Assembly (NCBI GenBank): GCA_964413185.1 | Contig: CAYPSX010000035.1 | Location: forward strand, 1 to 24,059 | From: Salinivirga sp964413185 | GTDB taxonomy: Bacteria > Bacteroidota > Bacteroidia > Bacteroidales > Salinivirgaceae | Direction: 5' to 3' | Length of the DNA stretch: 24,059 nt | Part shown: piece after piece, positions 1-7,783 of the stretch | Layout of the letters: each line of letters starts with the position of its first letter | Numbering within the stretch: position 1 is the first letter of the stretch | The notes under the pieces: model-generated | What the model was told of the DNA's origin: nothing | Database searches by the model: none | The model's input: only the letters and a program-made list of their open reading frames with translations | Program-made: the position numbers and the translations under genes

Positions 1-66
1 CAATCAAAAATAATCTATCGAATAAAAATATAAAAATTTGTCTGCTATAAAAGCGTTATTAAATAG

Positions 67-1098
67 TTAACGAGTGAACAGGTATTTTGTTCCGTAAAGG
101 TCAATTATCTTATCCATGCTTGCCCTTGTAACATCATACGACCTTGTTTTCCCGCTATTATAGGCTGAAAACAAACCCAGCCCGTTATTAATATTGCCAT
201 ACGTTGTCAAATTATCGTGAAAACCTGTATTTACACCTGAAAGTGTGGATACTGCGAGATCACTATTCCCTGCAATGGCTTTAAAGTAAACACCATCAAA
301 CCTGCGCCTTACTGTGTTTACTGTATCACCATATTTTCGTACATGAGCTCCAATTGCATCATAAAATCCGCCGCAATCACCTAAAAAACCAAGAACATCG
401 GCAGACTGTAAAGGATCTGACACAACTTTTCTACCAACATTAAATATAAATGTTTGTGGGATGGTGTCCTGTACTCCTGCTATTTCTCTAATTTCGCGAT
501 ACCGCCCGACTCCAATAACTTCGAAAGCCTGGCTGTTAATGGGTTGGTTAACCTCTACTCTATATAGTGATCCTTCGAATTCAACTGCCGAAAAATAGGG
601 TGTAGCTGGCGGATATTTAAATGTAAGACTTCCAATCGCACTTGTTGTTGAACTTGCTGTTGTGGTACCATTTGTAACAGATAATCCAAACTTAAAATTT
701 TCAGCATTCCCTGAAACCAATTCCGGCTCGTTAAAATAATGTAAAAGTACCTGTCCGGTATTAAAAAAATCTCCGGAATCTTTTTCTATTATGGTATCAC
801 GACAAGTATATGTTTTGATCGTGTCTTCATTCTCAATAACATAAAACCTAACATCCAGTTCGCCAATTCCATATTGAATGCTATCCATTTCACCTTCTCC
901 TGCGGTAAAATTCTCAGCGGAATACCCTCTGTTTACACGAATATAATGAAATTCATCTGACGGAGAAATATTTGCGTATACGATAAAAAGTTCTTCCCAA
1001 TCTTCAGCCAAATTTACTTCATCGTTAATCAAACTAAACTCATCTGAACAGTTCGTAAAAATTATTGCAATAAACAATAGTTGTAGTAAGCGTTTCAT
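67..1098 (-). CDS. Predicted surface or periplasmic lipoprotein of unknown function
   Basis: A 343-residue protein with a short basic start (MKRLL), a hydrophobic segment and a lipobox-like end (IIFTNC) that places the lipidated cysteine at residue 17, so it should be a lipoprotein. After the cysteine comes an acidic stretch (SDEFSLINDE), which in Bacteroidota can favour export to the outer membrane or surface. The rest is beta-rich and polar, with many Thr/Ser/Gly residues, and ends in a Gly/Asn-rich part (NINNGLGLFSAYNSG). Length, lipobox and that C-terminal part recall the DUF4249 lipoproteins, but I cannot confirm membership. It is transcribed away from the next cluster and its 3' end lies only 66 bases from the window edge. 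The ATG at 1098 is directly before the signal sequence. Sure that it is a lipoprotein, unsure of family and role. Confidence 0.8.
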   Translation of the reverse strand: MKRLLQLLFIAIIFTNCSDEFSLINDEVNLAEDWEELFIVYANISPSDEFHYIRVNRGYSAENFTAGEGEMDSIQYGIGELDVRFYVIENEDTIKTYTCRDTIIEKDSGDFFNTGQVLLHYFNEPELVSGNAENFKFGLSVTNGTTTASSTTSAIGSLTFKYPPATPYFSAVEFEGSLYRVEVNQPINSQAFEVIGVGRYREIREIAGVQDTIPQTFIFNVGRKVVSDPLQSADVLGFLGDCGGFYDAIGAHVRKYGDTVNTVRRRFDGVYFKAIAGNSDLAVSTLSGVNTGFHDNLTTYGNINNGLGLFSAYNSGKTRSYDVTRASMDKIIDLYGTKYLFTR

Positions 1099-1291
1099 TC
1101 GGAAAAATTATTAAATAACAAACTTTAAATACAGTGTGCTAAATTAACGGAAATTATTCAATATGCAAAACAACACGTTATCTGATACCCTTCATGACCA
1201 ATCTAAATTTTTTACAAATAGTTGAAACATGAGTTTTCTAAAAAACACTAATCAGTGATAGCGAATAATTAATTATGAGGTACAGATTTTG

Positions 1292-1299
1292 TATCTTTG
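1292..1299 (+). promoter_or_regulatory. Bacteroidota-type -7 box (TATCTTTG) before the 1369-7225 gene cluster
   Basis: TATCTTTG is an exact match to the TAnnTTTG -7 consensus of Bacteroidota. No good TTTG lies at the -33 distance, so this is a half-site match. Transcription would begin near 1306, leaving a leader of about 60 bases before the ATG at 1369. The rest of 1099-1368 is AT-rich and shows only a small hairpin (CACT-AATC-AGTG near 1247). Confidence 0.5.
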
Positions 1300-1368
1300 G
1301 GGGATTAAGAAATCAATTAAAAGCTCAGAAACACTCAATAAATAGTTAATTTGTTAAACCGTTTTATA

Positions 1369-2052
1369 ATGAAAAACTTAATAGTTTTAATAATCGTAAG
1401 CTTAAGCGTTTCGCTTTCTGCCCAAAAACTTCAGGAAACCAGACGTTTCAGCACGCCTCAAAAAGTGGTTATTGACGGCAAAATGAAATTAAATTTACAC
1501 AAAAGCAATGAAGTTGAAGTGGTAATTAATGCAAATGGCGTTGAATTACAGGACATCTACACAAAAGATAAAGGGGACGAGTTGCTGATACGGGTAGAAC
1601 CGATTGATATTGAAGGCGGTACAGTAGTAATTGACTTGTACATCCCTCTTTTCAAAGAATTGCACTTGTCGAGAGGCGCGAAAACATTTGTTCCTGATTC
1701 ATTTTTGGAAAATTACGCCAAAATTAGTGCCAGCACAGGTGCTGAGATTAAAGGAAATTTTTCAAAGGAGTCGCTGGAAGCCAAATCAACTTCCGGCGCG
1801 TTTATTGAGTTGGCCGGTAAACTAAATTATCTTGAAGCAAAAGTGCATTCCGGCGGAAAAATTCGCACTGACAGCTTAAATCTGCAATCAGCAAAATTAA
1901 TTGCACGTTCAGGTGGTTTTATTGCTGCCACACCAACTGAGAAAGTAAAAATAAGGGCGTGTTTTGGCGGAGAGGTTAAATTGCTCAAAAACGTATCCAA
2001 CATTAAAACAACCAAAATATTTGGAAATATTGATAAGAGTTTCGATAAATGA
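1369..2052 (+). CDS. Exported DUF2807 (GIN-type, adhesin-head-like) protein
   Basis: A 227-residue protein with a clean signal peptide (MKNLIVLII to LSAQ, cleavage near residue 19). The body fits the DUF2807 family: a 'FSTPQKVVIDGKMKLNLHKS' opening, then a regular beta-helix of alternating short strands with Ser/Gly turns (STGAEIKG, STSGAFIEL, HSGGKIRT, RSGGFIAA). DUF2807 proteins are exported proteins of Bacteroidota. The family name says putative auto-transporter adhesin head, but no biochemical function is established. I chose the ATG at 1369 because the upstream TTG at 1351 adds MLNRFI ahead of a normal signal peptide. Its stop overlaps the next start by four bases (ATGA), so it is probably translationally coupled to the DUF2520 gene. 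Confidence 0.88.
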   Translation: MKNLIVLIIVSLSVSLSAQKLQETRRFSTPQKVVIDGKMKLNLHKSNEVEVVINANGVELQDIYTKDKGDELLIRVEPIDIEGGTVVIDLYIPLFKELHLSRGAKTFVPDSFLENYAKISASTGAEIKGNFSKESLEAKSTSGAFIELAGKLNYLEAKVHSGGKIRTDSLNLQSAKLIARSGGFIAATPTEKVKIRACFGGEVKLLKNVSNIKTTKIFGNIDKSFDK

Positions 2053-2834
2053 TGAACTTTCCTAAAATATCGATTATTGGTGCAGGGAATGTAGCACATT
2101 CGCTTGTTCCGGCGCTACTTGCTGCGGAATTCCATATTGAATGGCTGATTGCAAAAACAGAAACCCGCGTAAAGCAACTTGCTGCTACACATAATTTAAA
2201 ATGGACTATCCATCCGGAAAAAGCCCAAAGCGACATTGTCATTATTGCTGTTTCAGATAGTGCATTGCCCAAAGTGGCGCGAGCCATTCCCCAAAAAGCT
2301 GATCGTATGGTATTTCATACCACAGGCAGCCAGAATTTAGCCACAATAGCCGGTTTTCATGAAAATGCGGGAGTTTTGTATCCGCTCCAAACCTTTTCCG
2401 CTCAAAGAATTATTGATTTTCGAGAAATTCCGCTATGCATTGAATCGAGCAACCCAAAAACAGGGAAAACTTTGGCGTATATTGCAGAAAAACTTTCGGC
2501 CAATGTACACCGGATAAACAGTGCAGAACGGTTAAAGATTCATACTGCGGCCGTATTTGCATGCAATTTTACAAATTTGATGTACACTTTTTCAAGTGAT
2601 GTGTTATCGGAAAACGACCTTGATTTTAATATACTGGCTCCATTAATCAAAGAAACGGCGCAAAAAGCTTCAATAAATAAACCATCTGAGGTACAAACCG
2701 GTCCGGCCATACGACAAGACATGGTTACAATTGAAAAACATGTTCAACAACTTTCGCCTGATTTAGCAGAGAAATACCATCAGCTTTCAGAATGGATAAA
2801 AAATCGTTTTATCTTTGACTACAAAGAAAAATGA
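2049..2834 (+). CDS. Rossmann-fold DUF2520 oxidoreductase-like protein
   Basis: A 261-residue protein with an N-terminal dinucleotide-binding motif (SIIGAGNVAHSL, residues 8-19), as in the F420/NADP-dependent oxidoreductases and ProC. It also has the 'VLYPLQTFS' segment and the helical C-terminal half with HTAAVFACNF that mark the DUF2520 family. The nucleotide is expected to be NAD(P), but the substrate is not known. In many Bacteroidota genomes, as I recall, it sits beside a KdsC-like phosphatase, a UbiA enzyme and Maf, as here. It overlaps the upstream stop by four bases. A second ATG directly follows the first (MM), so the true start may be one codon later. The protein is intact and normal in length. 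Confidence 0.88.
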   Translation: MMNFPKISIIGAGNVAHSLVPALLAAEFHIEWLIAKTETRVKQLAATHNLKWTIHPEKAQSDIVIIAVSDSALPKVARAIPQKADRMVFHTTGSQNLATIAGFHENAGVLYPLQTFSAQRIIDFREIPLCIESSNPKTGKTLAYIAEKLSANVHRINSAERLKIHTAAVFACNFTNLMYTFSSDVLSENDLDFNILAPLIKETAQKASINKPSEVQTGPAIRQDMVTIEKHVQQLSPDLAEKYHQLSEWIKNRFIFDYKEK

Positions 2835-2977
2835 TTAGTATATTTAGTGCGTATAAGAAAACTCCAATAACTGCGTTATGTCCATTTTCTTGAAGTTTTT
2901 ACTACGCACATAGGAGAATCAACCATTTCTAAGGAGCTTAAATACAAAGACGCATAGTACAGAGACAATAAAATAGA
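2835..2977 (+). repeat. Non-coding gap with degenerate ACAnAG-type repeats and a small hairpin
   Basis: The only long gap in an otherwise tightly packed cluster. It contains a perfect 5-bp hairpin, ATAAC-TGC-GTTAT, at 2867-2879. Towards the end are related short units: CACATAG (2907-2913), ACAAAG (2944-2949), GCATAG (2952-2957) and ACAGAG (2959-2964), the last three spaced 7-8 bases apart. Such ACAAAG/ACAGAG strings occur between genes in many Bacteroidota, sometimes beside GxxExxY-family genes, so this may be an old interspersed-repeat remnant. No ORF is convincing here. Confidence 0.35.
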
Positions 2978-3493
2978 ATGAAAAAAAATTTCAAAGAGCA
3001 ACTCAGCCAGGTTAAAGCATTTGTTTTTGATGTAGATGGTGTATTTACAAACGGTACGCTGTTTTTACTACCGGGTGGTGAACTAGCAAGACAAATGAAC
3101 ATTCGCGATGGCTTTGCCATAAAATATGCTGCCGAAGCCGGTTATCCAATCGGAATAATTACCGGCGGTGAGGACGAGCCCGTTCGATGGCGATTTAACA
3201 AGCTGGGCATAAGCAACATATATCTTGCATCGACAGATAAAGAGCTCGATTTTGCGGATTTTATTGAAAAAAACAAAATTGGTGCAAAAGATATTTTATA
3301 CATGGGCGATGATATACCCGACCTTAACGTAATGAAAAAAGTGGGCGTACCAACTTGCCCGGCCGATGCTGATTCCGATATCAAAGCAGTTTCAGCCTAC
3401 ATATCCGACAAAAAAGGCGGTGAAGGCTGCGTTCGGGATGTCGTTGAACAGGTGTTGCGCGCCCAGGAAAACTGGATAACACAAAAACAATAA
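2978..3493 (+). CDS. kdsC: KdsC-type HAD phosphatase (Kdo-8-phosphate phosphatase)
   Basis: A 171-residue HAD-superfamily C0 phosphatase. Motif I is FVFDVDGVFTNGT, with nucleophile Asp18 and acid/base Asp20. Motif II is IITGG near residues 60-64. The metal-binding motif is GDDIPDL (Asp111, Asp112, Asp115), and the C-terminal KGGEGCVRDV corresponds to the GGxG tail that closes neighbouring active sites in the KdsC tetramer. The family hydrolyses 3-deoxy-D-manno-octulosonate 8-phosphate to Kdo in lipopolysaccharide synthesis; related members act on nonulosonate 9-phosphates. The usual TGR of motif II is TGG here, which I believe is common in Bacteroidota homologues. Kdo-8-P is therefore likely but not certain. 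It lies four bases before the UbiA gene. No Shine-Dalgarno sequence is visible. Confidence 0.85.
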   Translation: MKKNFKEQLSQVKAFVFDVDGVFTNGTLFLLPGGELARQMNIRDGFAIKYAAEAGYPIGIITGGEDEPVRWRFNKLGISNIYLASTDKELDFADFIEKNKIGAKDILYMGDDIPDLNVMKKVGVPTCPADADSDIKAVSAYISDKKGGEGCVRDVVEQVLRAQENWITQKQ

Positions 3494-3497
3494 TATA

Positions 3498-4451
3498 ATG
3501 ATGTCATTTTTACGACTCATCAGGTGGCCAAATCTTATTATCATACCCATGGTAATGATCGCCATACGCTATGCTGTAATGCAGCCCATGTTGAACTACA
3601 TGGGACTGGAACTGGCCATGCCCGATACAGACTTTTGGTTGATGGTACTGGCTACCATTTTTATGGGATCGGCCGGCTACATTATCAATGACTATTTCGA
3701 TCGTAAAATAGACCTGATCAATAAACCGCACCGGGTTGTTGTGGGACAAAAAATGAGCCGAATAAGCGCCATTACATTGCATACGGTTTTTACCGGCCTT
3801 GCCGTACTTATTGGTGCATGGCTGGCATGGCAGGTTCACCTTTGGTGGGTCGTTATGGTGTATCTTTTTGTAAGCGGTATCTTTTGGTTTTATTCAACCA
3901 CGTATAAAAGAATGTTCCTTGTAGGAAACATCATCGTTTCGTTGCTTACTGCAATGGTACCTTTGCAAGTGCTTCTGTTTGAATACACCTACCAGTCCAA
4001 CACAGGAATTACACTTTTTGGCTCAGAAATGGTTCAGCGTAATCTTTACATCATTTCATTATGGGTAATTGCTTTTTCGTTTTTTGCATTCATGACCAAT
4101 TTTATCCGCGAAATTGTAAAAGATTTTGAAGATATTCGGGGTGATATGCGTTACAAAAGACAATCTGTCCCCATTGTAATGGGCATGCGAAAAGCAAAAT
4201 GGCTGGTGCAAATTTTAACGGGAATAACACTGGGGGCAATTATTTACGTAGCGCAAAGAGTAGTGTCAGACACTTTATCATGGGTCTACATCATTCTTTT
4301 TGTAATTTTCCCGTTACTCCTTCACGGATATTTATTGCATTATGCCGATAAGAAAAAAGAGTTCCACAGATTAAGCCAGCTAATGAAAATCATTATGTTC
4401 ACCGGGCTTTTATACACCATTATAGTCCGTTATAATGTTATGCAAATTTGA
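3498..4451 (+). CDS. UbiA-family prenyltransferase (geranylgeranylglycerol-phosphate geranylgeranyltransferase-like)
   Basis: A 317-residue polytopic membrane protein with about eight or nine hydrophobic helices. Both Asp-rich motifs of the UbiA superfamily are present: NDYFDRKID (Asn64, Asp65, Asp68, Asp72) and DFEDIRGD (Asp209, Asp212, Asp216). These bind Mg2+ and the prenyl diphosphate. Bacteroidota copies beside KdsC and Maf are commonly annotated as geranylgeranylglycerol-phosphate geranylgeranyltransferase; menaquinone or heme prenylation are alternatives. No menaquinone or heme genes are near, so context does not settle the acceptor. It starts four bases after the kdsC stop, at tandem ATGs, and its stop overlaps the Maf start by one base (TGATG), so it is within an operon. 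Confidence 0.85.
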   Translation: MMSFLRLIRWPNLIIIPMVMIAIRYAVMQPMLNYMGLELAMPDTDFWLMVLATIFMGSAGYIINDYFDRKIDLINKPHRVVVGQKMSRISAITLHTVFTGLAVLIGAWLAWQVHLWWVVMVYLFVSGIFWFYSTTYKRMFLVGNIIVSLLTAMVPLQVLLFEYTYQSNTGITLFGSEMVQRNLYIISLWVIAFSFFAFMTNFIREIVKDFEDIRGDMRYKRQSVPIVMGMRKAKWLVQILTGITLGAIIYVAQRVVSDTLSWVYIILFVIFPLLLHGYLLHYADKKKEFHRLSQLMKIIMFTGLLYTIIVRYNVMQI

Positions 4452-5032
4452 TGATCGAAAAAATTAATCAACATAAAAAAATTATTTTAGGTTCAGGGTC
4501 GCCAAGGCGCAAAAGCTTATTGGAGCAATTGGGACTAAAATTCAGGATAAAAACCGTGCCCGTAGATGAAACTTTTCCTGAGAACATGCCTGTAAACCAA
4601 ATAGCAGAGCACCTTGCCCAAAAGAAAGCATCCGCTTTTGATCAACCTGCAAAAAATGAGCTAATCATTACTGCCGACACCGTTGTTGCACTTAACGAAC
4701 ATCTTCTCGCCAAGCCGGAAAGTGAACAGGAAGCATTTGAGATGCTCAAAATACTGTCGGACACTACACACGAAGTAGTTACAGGAGTTTGCATTCGCGA
4801 AATCAGCAAAAACCATGTATTTCACAGCATTACAAAAGTTACATTCGACAAAATATCAGACGAACTGATTTTGAGCTACATAAAACAAGCCAAACCCTAT
4901 GACAAAGCCGGCGCTTATGGCATACAAGAATGGTTTGGCATGGCGGCCGTGAGCCACATTGAAGGAAGTTATTTCAATGTGATGGGACTGCCCGTACATC
5001 AACTTTATAAAAAATTAGTGGAAATTGTATAA
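4451..5032 (+). CDS. maf: Maf family nucleoside triphosphate pyrophosphatase
   Basis: A 193-residue protein with the Maf signature LGSGSPRRKSLLEQLG at the start, the metal-binding ADTVV motif in the middle and the KPYDKAGAYGIQ motif in the C-terminal half. Maf proteins hydrolyse nucleoside triphosphates, typically dTTP/UTP or modified pyrimidine nucleotides, to monophosphate and pyrophosphate. They act in nucleotide-pool housekeeping and were historically named as septum-formation inhibitors. I set the start at the ATG at 4451, because the codon before it is TTG and the ATG overlaps the UbiA stop in a TGATG coupling. The S46 peptidase follows after 18 bases. Subfamily (YhdE or YceF) not resolved. 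Confidence 0.92.
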   Translation: MIEKINQHKKIILGSGSPRRKSLLEQLGLKFRIKTVPVDETFPENMPVNQIAEHLAQKKASAFDQPAKNELIITADTVVALNEHLLAKPESEQEAFEMLKILSDTTHEVVTGVCIREISKNHVFHSITKVTFDKISDELILSYIKQAKPYDKAGAYGIQEWFGMAAVSHIEGSYFNVMGLPVHQLYKKLVEIV

Positions 5033-5050
5033 CTCTAAATATTCGGAAAA

Positions 5051-7225
5051 ATGATAAAAAGAAAATTAATCCTTTTCACACTTGCATTTATTTTGATTCT
5101 ACCTCAACTGCAAGCACATGAAGGAATGTGGATGCCCATTTTGCTAAAAAAATATTCTTTTAAAGAGATGCAAAAGGCAGGGTTCAAACTTTCGGCAGAA
5201 GATATTTACAGTATCAACAAGGCATCGTTGAAAGACGGGGTTGTTGGCTTAGGCTATAATGGAAGGCCATTCAGGCATTTTTGCACGGCAGAACTTATTT
5301 CCGACGAAGGTTTAATTGTTACAAATCACCATTGTGGATACAGGGCTATCCAAAAGCACAGCTCCGTTGAACACGACTACCTGACAGATGGTTTTTGGGC
5401 ATACGAAAAAGATCAGGAACTGGCAAATCCTTGGATGACAGCAAGTTTTCTCAAAAGAATGGAAGATGTAACCGATCAGGTCATGAAGGATGTAACCGAT
5501 GACATGACAGAAGACGAACGCGAAATGAAAATTCGCGACAATCAAGAGGCTATTATTGACAAAGCAGAAGAAGGTACGCATTTTCAGGCCAACATTAAAC
5601 AGTTTTTCGCCGGAAACGAATACTATTTATCTGTTTATGAGATATTTGAAGATGTGCGATTGGTAGGTGCGCCGCCGTCGGCTATCGGCAAATTTGGCGG
5701 CGATACAGATAACTGGTCGTGGCCCCGCCATACGGGCGATTTTAGTATGTTCCGAATCTACGCATCAAAAGACAACAAACCATCGGCATATACAGCAGAA
5801 AATGTACCGTACAAACCCATTATGCACTTTAAAATCTCCAACAACGGAATTAACAAAGGCGATTTTACCATGGTATTGGGATATCCGGGAACTACGGAGC
5901 AATACATTCCTTCTTTTGCTGTTGATCTAAAGAAAAACCACATCAATCCCTTGCGCATCAAGCTGCGCGGCCTGCGACTGGATGTAATGAACAAATACAT
6001 GGAAAAAGATAAGGCTGTACGTATTAAATACGCATCGAAATATGCCGGGACATCAAACGGATGGAAAAAATGGATCGGTGAAAATAAAGGCTTGGAGCGC
6101 TTTGAAACTATTAAAAACAAAAAAGAGCTCGAAACAAAATATAAAGAGTGGGCTACAACGAACAAAAAATACAGTGGCATTATCGACCAATACAAAGTAC
6201 TTTACGACTCCCTCACCCCGCTTCAGGAGGGCTTTTTCTATGCCATAGAATCAATACAAGCCATTGAATTGGTTGACTTTGCCGGAGAATTTACACGCTT
6301 ACTCGACGATGCGCAAAGAGACGAAAACCAGAAAGAAGTAGAAGAATCTATTAAGCGCCTTGAAAACAGAATTACCGCTCATTTTAAAGATTACCACCTG
6401 TCCATTGACAAAGAAATAGCAGCAAAAATGCTAAATGAATACTACAACGGTGTGCCCCAAGAATACAGGGCGCCAATAGCCGATTCCATTCACAAAAAAT
6501 ATAATGGTGATTTTGAGGACTATACCAACTATCTGTTTGAGGAGTCCATATTCACAAATGTGGAAAAAACGGACAAGCTATTGGAAAACTTTAAACCTGG
6601 TGACCATAAAAAAATTGAAGGCGATCCGGCTTTTCTGCTTTACACAAGTTTAGTAAACTATTACCGGGATAATATTCTGGCGCGTTACGGCGAAATATCA
6701 GACAAACTGGATATCCTTGACAGGAAATACATTGCAGGCTTGAGGAAAATGCAGAAAGACCGAAACTTTTACCCGGACGCCAATTCTACATTCCGTATTG
6801 CTTTTGGTAAAATAGATGGTTACGAACCGCGCGATGGCGTTCAATACCACTATCAAACAACGCTGGAAGGCATTATGGAAAAAGACAACCCGGATGTTTA
6901 CGATTATCGCGTACCGGAAAAACTCAAAGAATTGTACAAAAATAAAGATTACGGCAATTACACCAATGCCAGTGGCGATGTTCCCGTTTGCTTCATTGGC
7001 ACAAACCACACAACCGGCGGCAATTCAGGCAGCCCGGTTTTGGATGCCGAAGGCCGGTTAATCGGGATTAATTTCGACCGTGCGTGGGAAGGTGTAATGA
7101 GCGATATAACGTACAAACCTGAAATATGCCGCAACATTATGCTCGACATTCGCTACGTGTTGTTTATTGTAGATAAATATGCAGAGGCTGACAACCTGAT
7201 TGAAGAAATGACGATTGTGGAATAA
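5051..7225 (+). CDS. S46 family dipeptidyl peptidase, DPP11 type (Asp/Glu-specific)
   Basis: A 724-residue exported serine peptidase. The signal peptide ends at LQA-HEGMWMP; a mature HEGMW start is typical of family S46. The catalytic triad can be read as His94 (TNHHCGY), Asp230 (PRHTGDFSMF) and Ser659 (GGNSGSP). The family motif GGDTDNWSWPRH is intact. The S1 determinant after the serine reads INFDRAWEG, giving Arg677, 18 residues after Ser659. This matches the Ser655-Arg673 spacing of Porphyromonas gingivalis DPP11, where DPP7 has Gly. It should therefore remove dipeptides with penultimate Asp or Glu in the periplasm, feeding peptide catabolism. Length matches the family (about 720). It is last in the cluster and followed by a strong terminator. 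Confidence 0.93.
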   Translation: MIKRKLILFTLAFILILPQLQAHEGMWMPILLKKYSFKEMQKAGFKLSAEDIYSINKASLKDGVVGLGYNGRPFRHFCTAELISDEGLIVTNHHCGYRAIQKHSSVEHDYLTDGFWAYEKDQELANPWMTASFLKRMEDVTDQVMKDVTDDMTEDEREMKIRDNQEAIIDKAEEGTHFQANIKQFFAGNEYYLSVYEIFEDVRLVGAPPSAIGKFGGDTDNWSWPRHTGDFSMFRIYASKDNKPSAYTAENVPYKPIMHFKISNNGINKGDFTMVLGYPGTTEQYIPSFAVDLKKNHINPLRIKLRGLRLDVMNKYMEKDKAVRIKYASKYAGTSNGWKKWIGENKGLERFETIKNKKELETKYKEWATTNKKYSGIIDQYKVLYDSLTPLQEGFFYAIESIQAIELVDFAGEFTRLLDDAQRDENQKEVEESIKRLENRITAHFKDYHLSIDKEIAAKMLNEYYNGVPQEYRAPIADSIHKKYNGDFEDYTNYLFEESIFTNVEKTDKLLENFKPGDHKKIEGDPAFLLYTSLVNYYRDNILARYGEISDKLDILDRKYIAGLRKMQKDRNFYPDANSTFRIAFGKIDGYEPRDGVQYHYQTTLEGIMEKDNPDVYDYRVPEKLKELYKNKDYGNYTNASGDVPVCFIGTNHTTGGNSGSPVLDAEGRLIGINFDRAWEGVMSDITYKPEICRNIMLDIRYVLFIVDKYAEADNLIEEMTIVE

Positions 7226-7242
7226 AAAAAAGTCCAAATCAT

Positions 7243-7275
7243 AAAAAAACCGCCGGCTTAACTGGCGGTTTTTTT
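7243..7275. terminator. Bidirectional intrinsic terminator between convergent genes
   Basis: A perfect 12-bp stem, AAAAAAACCGCC (7243-7254) with GGCGGTTTTTTT (7264-7275), encloses the 9-base loop GGCTTAACT. With A-runs on the left and T-runs on the right it can end transcription of the S46 peptidase on + and the DUF2141 gene on -. Confidence 0.93.
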
Positions 7276-7315
7276 TGTTTCAATTCCTGGGTAGACAACA
7301 GTGGGATGACAATAG

Positions 7316-7741
7316 TTATTCAAGATTGATAGTCAGCTCAACTATTTTGCCGGGTTTTAAAGTTACTGCAACCTCATCAAAACCGGGCGGACCAAAAGTG
7401 CCAAATTTATTGTTGGAAAAACCATAATTCTCAACTGGCATACCCAAAATATTGGTATCGAGTTTCTGATTATTATTTTCATCGTGCCAAACAGCTATGG
7501 CATAATTCCCTGACGGCAAACTGTCAAAAACATAGCTAACTTGTTGTTTTAATTTTTCTATTACAGCTCCACCAGCCACCTTTTTCTCTTCAAGAAAAGA
7601 CTGCTCACTATTATATATTCCAATTCGTACAACGCCATCATTGTTTTTAATGCCCGTAATTTTCAATCGGATGGATGCATTCTGAGCGGCCAGAGAGCCA
7701 AAGCTAAAAACAACTAAGCTGATAATTATTATCCTGCGCAT
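7316..7741 (-). CDS. Exported DUF2141 protein
   Basis: A 141-residue protein with a signal peptide (MRRIIIISLV to SLAAQ, cleavage near residue 19). The body is the DUF2141 beta-sandwich: LKITGIKNNDGVVRIGIYN near the start, LPSGNYAIAVWHDENNNQKLD in the centre and the glycine/proline-rich NKFGTFGPPGFDEVAV near the end. DUF2141 proteins are small secreted or periplasmic proteins with no established role. It begins 42 bases after the antiporter stop on the same strand with no terminator between, so it is probably co-transcribed with it. Confidence 0.88.
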   Translation of the reverse strand: MRRIIIISLVVFSFGSLAAQNASIRLKITGIKNNDGVVRIGIYNSEQSFLEEKKVAGGAVIEKLKQQVSYVFDSLPSGNYAIAVWHDENNNQKLDTNILGMPVENYGFSNNKFGTFGPPGFDEVAVTLKPGKIVELTINLE

Positions 7742-7783
7742 TGATTTTTCTTTTCTCTGAAAACACTGTACAATTTAAAATGT

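Noticed and set aside
5758..6195. A 145-codon open frame antisense to the S46 peptidase
   Set aside because: It lies fully within a confident coding region with intact family motifs; hydrophobic composition is typical of reverse-strand translation.
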